From Arthrobacter sp. Leaf234 (GTDB lineage: Bacteria > Actinomycetota > Actinomycetes > Actinomycetales > Micrococcaceae): a DNA stretch of 64,000 nucleotides. The stretch covers positions 153,282 to 217,281 of the forward strand of contig NZ_LMLU01000001.1 of assembly GCF_001422665.1 (NCBI RefSeq). The letters are read 5' to 3'. The position numbers and the translations under genes were made by a program. Position 1 is the first letter of the stretch. Each line of letters opens with the position of its first letter. Below, one piece after another: positions 58,545-64,000 of the stretch. The notes beneath the pieces are model-generated. The model made no database searches, had not been told where the DNA came from, and saw nothing but the letters and a program-made list of their open reading frames with translations.

Positions 58545-60278
58545 TCAGTGCGCCGCACCGCCGTGGGGCCGCAGCCGCGTCTCCTCGACGTCGAGGATCC
58601 GCTGCGCCCTCGCGAGGGCGCGGGACGAGTAGGTCCCGCTCGCACGGGCGGCCAGCAGTGCCGCCCGCTCAGCCTCGAGGACGGCGAGCCGGAGGTCGCG
58701 GTATTGCCGGTGCGGTGAACGCACGAGCTTCTGCTCCGGCAGGCGTGCCTTCTCCCACTCGAATTCCGACCGCATGCCGGTGTCCGCCCGGACGCGGTCC
58801 AGGACGTCCTGGTCCACCATGACGCCCTCGCCGATGATCGATCCCGGATCGGCGAGGACCCGCAGCCCCTCGGTCCGCAGTTCGTCGAAGAGGGTGGCCG
58901 ACTCCTCGCGGTCCGATCCGACGTCGACCCCCTCGATGCGCAGCACCCGGATGAGCCAGGGCAGCGTGCTGCCCTGCACCAGGAGCGTGGTGACCGCCAC
59001 GGTGAAGGCGATGAGGACCAGCTGCTCGCGGTACGCGAACGACGACGGCAGCGACTGCGCCGCGGCGAGGGTCACGACGCCCCGCATCCCGGACCAGCCG
59101 AGCACCGTGGCGCCCTTCCACCCGAAGCCCTCACGCCGCTCCAGCTCGAGGTCGGCCTGCCTCCGTGCGTACATCCGGGTCAGCGCCCGCTTGCGCCGTT
59201 CCTGCCGGGCGTCGAGCGCGGGCAGGCGCTTCAGCCGGTTCAGCCCGCGGCGCAGCTGCAGCGAGCGGCGGGCGGCCCGGCTCGGCAGCCACCGCATGAG
59301 CAGGACCAGGGGGAACACCCACAGGAAGCGCAGTGCGATCAGTGCGAGGGTCGCGAGGAGGCCGATCGTGACGGTCTGGCCGACGGTCAGTAACGACTCG
59401 TCGATGTTCTGCAGGAGGCTGCGGACCTCGAGGCCGATCAGCAGGAAGACGCCGTTCTCGAGGAGGAACTGCACCGTCCGCCAGTTGACGTTGTCGCTGA
59501 TGCGGGCGCGGGCGTCGAGGTGGCTCGCGCTCCGGTGCCCGGTGTAGATCCCGGCCACGACGACCGCCAGCACGCCCGAGGCGCCCAGCTCCTCGGCCGG
59601 GATGAACGCGATGAACGGCACGGCGAAGGAGATCGCCGTGTCCAGCACCGGGTCGTCGAGCTTCGACCGCACGAACACCGTGACCACGCCCACCGCGTAG
59701 CCGACCACCACCGCGACGACGACGGCGAAGGCGAAGTCCGCAGCCGCCGCGCCGAACCCGGCGAGCGCCCCGGCCGAGGCCGCGATGGCACTGCGGAGCA
59801 GTACGAGGGCCGTCGCGTCGTTCACCAGGCCCTCCCCCTCGAGGACCGTGAGCAGGCGGGGCGGAAGGCCGAGCCGGCGTCCGATCGAGGTGGCGGCGAC
59901 GGCGTCGGGCGGACTGATGACCGCGCCCAGGGCGATCGCCGCGGCGAGTCCGAGACCCGGCAGCAGCAGGTGCAGCACGAATCCCACGGCGAACGCGGAG
60001 ACGACCACGAGTGCCACCGACAGGCTCGCGATGGGCGTGACGTTGCGGCGGAAGTCCATCACCGGGGTCTTGATCGCGGCCGCGTACAGCAGGGGCGGCA
60101 GGATCCCGGTGAGGATCCACTCGTCCGGGATCCTGAAGGACGGCACACCGGGGACGAACGAGAGTCCGATGCCGACGACGACCAGCAGCAGCGGGGCGGC
60201 GACGCGCACGCGCTGCGAGAGCACGGCGACGGCCACGAGGACGGCGATTCCGATGATGCCCAGCAAGCCCAGTTCCAC
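58545..60278 (-). CDS. Na+/H+ antiporter, CPA1 type
   Basis: 577 residues: about 12 transmembrane segments, with ALGAVISPPDAVAATSIGRR (ion-binding Asp region) and VLEGEGLVNDATALVLLRSA typical of NhaP/NhaK/YjcE-like antiporters, and a long cytoplasmic C-terminal tail of about 180 residues (RRLKRLPALDARQERR... helical). GTG start with TAGGCT exactly 6 nt upstream (leaderless). It exports sodium in exchange for protons across the membrane. Confidence 0.92.
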   Translation of the reverse strand: MELGLLGIIGIAVLVAVAVLSQRVRVAAPLLLVVVGIGLSFVPGVPSFRIPDEWILTGILPPLLYAAAIKTPVMDFRRNVTPIASLSVALVVVSAFAVGFVLHLLLPGLGLAAAIALGAVISPPDAVAATSIGRRLGLPPRLLTVLEGEGLVNDATALVLLRSAIAASAGALAGFGAAAADFAFAVVVAVVVGYAVGVVTVFVRSKLDDPVLDTAISFAVPFIAFIPAEELGASGVLAVVVAGIYTGHRSASHLDARARISDNVNWRTVQFLLENGVFLLIGLEVRSLLQNIDESLLTVGQTVTIGLLATLALIALRFLWVFPLVLLMRWLPSRAARRSLQLRRGLNRLKRLPALDARQERRKRALTRMYARRQADLELERREGFGWKGATVLGWSGMRGVVTLAAAQSLPSSFAYREQLVLIAFTVAVTTLLVQGSTLPWLIRVLRIEGVDVGSDREESATLFDELRTEGLRVLADPGSIIGEGVMVDQDVLDRVRADTGMRSEFEWEKARLPEQKLVRSPHRQYRDLRLAVLEAERAALLAARASGTYSSRALARAQRILDVEETRLRPHGGAAH

Positions 60279-60377
60279 CGTGCAAGCCTAGTGGGGCGCG
60301 AGCCCCGCCGTCCGCTCCGGTCACGCCCGGGTGAGCACGCGGCGTCCCACCCGGCGGTGCCGTGGAGCGCGCCGCGG

Positions 60378-61190
60378 TCAGTCCGCGATGACCTGCGCCC
60401 CGGCGGCGAAGGTGCGAACCCGTTCGTCCTGCCAGAGCTGCGCCGGAACACCGCCGCCCAGCAGCTCGCGCGCCAGTCCCGGAGCGGCCCCGAGCGGGGC
60501 GTCGCTGCCCGCGATGATCACGTTGCCGTAGCGCCGCCCCTTGAGCATCGCGGGGTCGGCGATGATTGCGGTGTGGCCGAACTCGCCCCCGATGGTCGCC
60601 GCCTCACGCCGGGCCATGGCGAGGTTCGGGCTGTCGCCGCAGTTGACCACGTAGACGCCGCCCGGCCCGAGCACGCGTTTGACGGCGCGCGTGAACTCCT
60701 GCGTGGTCAGGGGCGCGGGCGTCACGGCGCCGGCGAAGACGTCACGGATCACGAGATCCCGGCTGCCCTCGCTCAGCGACTCCGTCACCGCCCGGGCCTC
60801 GCCGACGCGCAGGCGCATGAGCGGCGCGCGTGGGAGGTCGAACCATGCACGGACCAGTTCCGCCAGGCGGCCGTCGAGTTCGACGACGACCTGCCGCGCC
60901 TGCGGGTGCGACGCGGCGAAGCGCCGCGCGAGCGAGCAGGCCCCGCCGCCGAGGTGCAGTGCACGGAGCCGCTCCGTCGCAGGGAAGCGTGCGTCGACGA
61001 GGGAGGCGATCCAGCGCATGTACTCGAAGTCGAGCCGCAGCGGGTCGTCGAGGTCGATGTGCGAGCTGGGTACGCCGTTGATGCGCAGCACCCATCCGTT
61101 GGTGCTGTAGGGGTCGGGTTCGAGTTCGCAGGTGCCCGTGTCGATCGGGAACTCGCCGATCTGCGGCTGCGGGCCGGAGGGCTTCGCCAT
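60378..61190 (-). CDS. Spermidine-synthase-like methyltransferase-fold protein
   Basis: 270 residues. Class I methyltransferase/polyamine synthase fold: LRALHLGGGACSLARRFAAS (SAM/dcSAM loop), VVVELDGRLAELVRAWFDLP, DLVIRDVFAGAVTPAPLTTQ and VLGPGGVYVVNCGDSPNLA. The DxFxG segment resembles spermidine synthase; many actinobacterial paralogues lack aminopropyltransferase activity, so the substrate is uncertain. Gap of about 85 bp to the GNAT upstream. Confidence 0.85.
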   Translation of the reverse strand: MAKPSGPQPQIGEFPIDTGTCELEPDPYSTNGWVLRINGVPSSHIDLDDPLRLDFEYMRWIASLVDARFPATERLRALHLGGGACSLARRFAASHPQARQVVVELDGRLAELVRAWFDLPRAPLMRLRVGEARAVTESLSEGSRDLVIRDVFAGAVTPAPLTTQEFTRAVKRVLGPGGVYVVNCGDSPNLAMARREAATIGGEFGHTAIIADPAMLKGRRYGNVIIAGSDAPLGAAPGLARELLGGGVPAQLWQDERVRTFAAGAQVIAD

Positions 61191-61274
61191 CAGGCGCGGT
61201 CCGGACGCCCGGCGACGGACGCGAGGGCGCCGTCGGACACGGTCGGACGCTCGGAGGAGGGCATGGTTCCCATG

Positions 61275-61835
61275 CTAGCCGCGGGCCGGACCCGCTTCAG
61301 CGGCCTGGTCGGGGCGGTGCATGCGGAACATCGGCCGATGGTGCCAGGTGGGCCCGCAGAGCATCGACGTGCCGTCCGGCCCGAATCCGTTCCGCACATA
61401 GAAGCGCTCGGCGCGCGGGTTGTCGTTCAGGATCCACAGGTAGGCGGCACGTCCGCCGATGGCCGTGTCCAGCAGGCGCTGCCCGAGGCCGGTGCCGTGC
61501 GTGGAGCGCAGCGTGTAGATGTGGTGCAGCTCGAAGTCGGGTCGGTCGTCGTCGCGCCCCGGACCGGACGTCGCGATGCCGACCGGCTCGCCCTCGTCGT
61601 CGAATGCCAGCCAGCTGCGCGCGCCGCCGGGCGTCCGTCCGGCCTCCGCGAAGGCCGCACTGCGGCGCTCGATGAGGGCGGGCAGCTCGGCGTCGTAGTA
61701 CTCGTGGTATTCGCGCGGCATGATGTGCTCGTACGTCTCGTGCAGGCCGGCGACATGGGTGCGTGCGTAGGCCTCGGCGTCGTCGACCGTCGCGGGCCGG
61801 ATGACGTAGGGCAACGTGAGCGGGGGGTGGGTCAC
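61275..61835 (-). CDS. GNAT family N-acetyltransferase
   Basis: 186 residues; acetyl-CoA loop LRSTHGTGLGQRLLDTAI (R/Q-x-x-G-x-G/A) and ARAERFYVRNGFGPDG at the end of the fold. N-terminal VIRPATVDDAEAYARTHVAG is the usual GNAT first strand. GTG 61835 has TAAACT exactly 6 nt upstream (leaderless). Acceptor not evident. Confidence 0.88.
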   Translation of the reverse strand: MTHPPLTLPYVIRPATVDDAEAYARTHVAGLHETYEHIMPREYHEYYDAELPALIERRSAAFAEAGRTPGGARSWLAFDDEGEPVGIATSGPGRDDDRPDFELHHIYTLRSTHGTGLGQRLLDTAIGGRAAYLWILNDNPRAERFYVRNGFGPDGTSMLCGPTWHHRPMFRMHRPDQAAEAGPARG

Positions 61836-61887
61836 GGGACCAGTTTAGTGGCCCGGGGCTACCGAGTGGCGCCCGGATCCGGCCGGA

Positions 61888-62229
61888 TCAGGAATGGCCC
61901 TCGAACTGCTCCTGCTCGGCGAGCGCGGCCTCGAGGCGGTCGAGCTTGCCGGTGAGCTCACCCGTCCGTCCCGGCCTGATGTCGGCCTTCAGCACGAGCG
62001 ACACGCGGCTGCCGTACCGGCCCACCGCCTCGGTGGCGTGCTTCACGACCGCCATCACCTCGTCCCATTCACCCTCGATGGTGGTGAACATCGAGTCGGT
62101 GTGGTTCGGCAGCCCTGACTCGCGGACCACGGCGACCGCCGCGGCGACGGCGTCGTGCACCGACCCTTCGGGATTCTCGCGGGAGAGGTCGGAGGAACCG
62201 GACGGGGCGACGCTGAAGGCTACGAGCAT
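61888..62229 (-). CDS. MTH1187-family thiamine-binding protein
   Basis: 113 residues of the thiamine-binding/YqgV-like family (ex DUF77): MLVAFSVAPSGSSDLSRENP, HDAVAAAVAVVRESGLPNHT, TDSMFTTIEGEWDEVMAVVK. It folds like one YkoF half. It starts 33 nt after the Nramp-like gene in the same direction and may be in one operon with it; a link between the two is not known. Confidence 0.85.
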   Translation of the reverse strand: MLVAFSVAPSGSSDLSRENPEGSVHDAVAAAVAVVRESGLPNHTDSMFTTIEGEWDEVMAVVKHATEAVGRYGSRVSLVLKADIRPGRTGELTGKLDRLEAALAEQEQFEGHS

Positions 62230-62262
62230 GGACCCCAGTCTGGCACGCGCCGGGCCCGCCGG

Positions 62263-63537
62263 TCAGGCCCCGGTGACCGCCTTGACGAGCTCGTTCACGC
62301 CGAGCACCAGGAAGACGACGGTCGTGATGACCAGGAACACGTTCGAGAGCCAGCGGTTCCGCCACTCCTTCGCCAGCCGCGTGCTGTTCAGCAGGACCAG
62401 GAGGGTGATGGCCAGGAACGGCATGAAGAGCGAGCCGAGAACGCCGTAGAGCAGGATCAGGAAGAACGGTCGGCCGAGCAGGAGGAGCAGCATCGGCGGG
62501 ATGGTCAGCCAGAGCATGTAGGCACGGGCGGGGACGCTGTGCGAGCCGGGGGCGTCGTCGTCCGAGAGGTCGTCCGCCTTCTTGCGGAAGTTCGCCCAGA
62601 AGTCCGCGAACATGAGGCTCACACCGTGCCAGACCCCGAGGAGCGAGGAGAACGACGACGCCCAGAAGCCGACGAGGAAGACCTTCGCCCACACCACGCC
62701 GTACCGGTCCTCGAGGACGACGCCCATGTCCAGGAGCCCGCGATCGCCGCTCTGCAGCGAGATGTTCGCGCTGTAGAGGAGCTCGGCGCCGAGGATGAGC
62801 ATGCAGACCACGAAGATGCCGGTCATGGTGTAGGCCACGGTGTTGTCCACCCGCATGACCTTCATCCACTTGGGCTTGTTCCAGCCCTTCTCCCGCAGCC
62901 AGTAGCCGTACGCCGCCAGGGTGATGGTGCCGCCCACACCGCCGGCGAGGCCGAGCACGTAGAACACCGACCCGCCGGGCAGGGTGGGGACGAGGCCGCC
63001 CAGCATGGCGGGGATGTTCGGCAGTGCGAGGACCGCGGATCCGACGACGGAGATGAACATGATGCCGACCATCACGGTCATGATCTTCTCGAACAGGCCG
63101 TACCGCCCGAACCAGACGAGGGCCAGTCCGATCAGTCCCGAGGCGACCGCGAAGACGTTGAGCGGTATCGCGGGGAACAGGGCCTGCAGCGGGAGCGCCG
63201 TCGAACTCATCGCCGTCGCGCCGTACACGAAGCCCCAGATGATGATGTACGGGCCGAAGTACCAGCTGGTCCACGCACCGAGGGTGCGCCAGCCCTGGAA
63301 GATGGTCTTGCCGGTCGCGAGATACCAGCGACCCACACCTTCCACGAGGACGATCTTCAGGACACAGCCGATCACCGCCGCCCACAGGAGCGCGTAGCCG
63401 TAGCGGCTACCGGCGATCAGGGTGGCCACGAGGTCGCCGGCGCCGACACCGGTGGCAGCCGCCAGCAGGCCCGGCCCGACGAGCCGCCACTTCGGTTTCT
63501 CGAGTCCGTCGACGTCCGTGCGTGCGGTATCGGCCAC
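62263..63537 (-). CDS. Atypical Nramp-family metal transporter
   Basis: 424 residues, about 11-12 transmembrane segments; core PGLLAAATGVGAGDLVATLI, GYALLWAAVIGCVLKIVLVE, GRWYLATGKTIFQGW and IPAMLGGLVPTLP place it in the Nramp superfamily. The first-helix DPGN motif is replaced by GAGD and the sixth-helix MPH motif is absent (GGVGGTITLAAYGYWLREKG), so canonical Mn2+/Fe2+ transport cannot be assumed. GTG 63537 has GGAG 6 nt upstream; a longer frame lacks this. Confidence 0.82.
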   Translation of the reverse strand: MADTARTDVDGLEKPKWRLVGPGLLAAATGVGAGDLVATLIAGSRYGYALLWAAVIGCVLKIVLVEGVGRWYLATGKTIFQGWRTLGAWTSWYFGPYIIIWGFVYGATAMSSTALPLQALFPAIPLNVFAVASGLIGLALVWFGRYGLFEKIMTVMVGIMFISVVGSAVLALPNIPAMLGGLVPTLPGGSVFYVLGLAGGVGGTITLAAYGYWLREKGWNKPKWMKVMRVDNTVAYTMTGIFVVCMLILGAELLYSANISLQSGDRGLLDMGVVLEDRYGVVWAKVFLVGFWASSFSSLLGVWHGVSLMFADFWANFRKKADDLSDDDAPGSHSVPARAYMLWLTIPPMLLLLLGRPFFLILLYGVLGSLFMPFLAITLLVLLNSTRLAKEWRNRWLSNVFLVITTVVFLVLGVNELVKAVTGA

Positions 63538-63720
63538 AGCCTGCTCCTTTGAAGTCGTGATTCCTGCTGCGAGCCTAGCAAGGGGCCTGATCATCCCTGC
63601 CCCGCCGCCCGGACCCGCGTCAGCGTGTCAGACCGATGTGGGCCCCGCGGACCCGACACCCCGGCCCGCGTGTCCACCCGATAGGTTCGGGGGGAGGGAT
63701 TGCCACGGGACGGAGGACGC

Positions 63721-64000
63721 ATGCTGGGACTGCTGGGCGGGTTCGCCGTCGTCGGAGCCGTGATCCTCGTCGGCTACATTGCAGGTCGGCTCGTGATCGG
63801 GGGACCGCAGGCGGGGTTCGCGCTCAACCAGGTGGCGTTCTTCGTGACCAACCCGGCCCTCCTGTTCACCGTCCTCGCCGACGCCGATCTCGCGGCGGTG
63901 TTCTCCGAGTACGTGCCGATCGCCCTCATCTCGTCCGTGGCCATCGCCGGGCTCTACGTCCTTGTCAGCCGGTTCCTGTTCCGCCGCCCGGCCGCGGAGA
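63721..64000 (+). CDS. AEC-family (auxin efflux carrier) transporter, N-terminal part
   Basis: Cut by the right edge after 93 residues. GLLGGFAVVGAVILVGYIAG, RLVIGGPQAGFALNQVAFFV and TNPALLFTVLADADLAAVFS match membrane transporters of the AEC/malonate-type family. GGAGGACGC lies before the ATG and a TAGGTT -10-like hexamer about 33 nt upstream. Confidence 0.85.
   Translation, partial: MLGLLGGFAVVGAVILVGYIAGRLVIGGPQAGFALNQVAFFVTNPALLFTVLADADLAAVFSEYVPIALISSVAIAGLYVLVSRFLFRRPAAE

Noticed and set aside
57503-58645. Extension of the 3-hydroxybutyrate dehydrogenase frame upstream to 58645
   Set aside because: The extension lies opposite the LysR gene; a good ribosome binding site and a normal SDR start exist at 57502.
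59520-61955. Plus-strand open frame of 811 codons, the longest in the window
   Set aside because: It runs opposite the antiporter, spermidine-synthase-like and GNAT genes and their gaps, with low-complexity Arg/Asp/Glu/Gly content. All three minus-strand genes have family motifs.

Overview
The window is chromosomal DNA of a high-GC Gram-positive bacterium. The gene content, GTG/TTG starts, many leaderless promoters, an actinobacterial c-di-AMP riboswitch and Asp23-type envelope genes all point to an actinobacterium. A member of the Micrococcaceae close to Arthrobacter is the best guess, from general gene content rather than a database search. I count 65 protein genes, two of them cut by the window edges, and three tRNA genes. 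I see no insertion sequence, phage, CRISPR array or rRNA.

Layout. 1-8.1 kb: the 3' end of an acetyl-CoA synthetase; a LysM/NlpC-P60 cell-wall hydrolase behind a c-di-AMP (ydaO) riboswitch; a small membrane protein; a SAM-riboswitch operon for sulfur (sfnG-like monooxygenase, metY, CoA-binding protein); and an ECF sigma factor with a long putative anti-sigma factor. 8.3-18.5 kb: a complete L-arabinose locus on the minus strand (nitrilase-like, LacI regulator, araB-araD-araA, then chvE-mmsA-mmsB), with two operators bracketing the araB promoter. 18.5-30.4 kb: mostly housekeeping genes (purA, fba with a DUF3151 gene, a TrmH methyltransferase, a HAD phosphatase, pyrE) together with a DUF427 protein, a SurA-like lipoprotein, a DUF2975-XRE-MpaB operon and a Tat-type alpha/beta hydrolase.

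29.2-36.6 kb: a divergent carbohydrate locus. ROK regulator, ABC permease and ABC ATPase lie on the minus strand; binding lipoprotein, Gfo/Idh/MocA dehydrogenase and TIM-barrel isomerase lie on the plus strand. 36.7-39.3 kb: nadE, xth and a conserved actinobacterial gene. 39.4-43.9 kb: a CUT1 sugar transporter (binding protein, two permeases, LacI regulator) without its own ATPase and with a perfect palindromic operator on its promoter. 44.0-46.5 kb: a five-gene Asp23/AmaP/DUF2273 envelope cluster. 46.6-54.4 kb: a lipoprotein, a large secreted multidomain esterase, tRNA-Phe/Asp/Glu, a zincin metallopeptidase, a second NlpC/P60 hydrolase, a tandem universal stress protein and a short Rossmann protein. 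54.4-64 kb: a CopC-like protein, a purine permease, 3-hydroxybutyrate dehydrogenase with a divergent LysR regulator, a Na+/H+ antiporter, a spermidine-synthase-like protein, a GNAT, a thiamine-binding MTH1187-type protein, an atypical Nramp transporter and the start of an AEC transporter.

Recurring regulatory themes are the most interesting part. About 13 genes have a -10 hexamer 5-7 nt (mostly exactly 6) before the start codon, which predicts leaderless mRNAs. All three sugar-binding-protein genes are followed within about 25 nt by a strong intercistronic hairpin. Both NlpC/P60 genes carry a GTNAC-N6-GTGAC direct repeat at their promoters. Both riboswitches overlap the ribosome binding site they would control.
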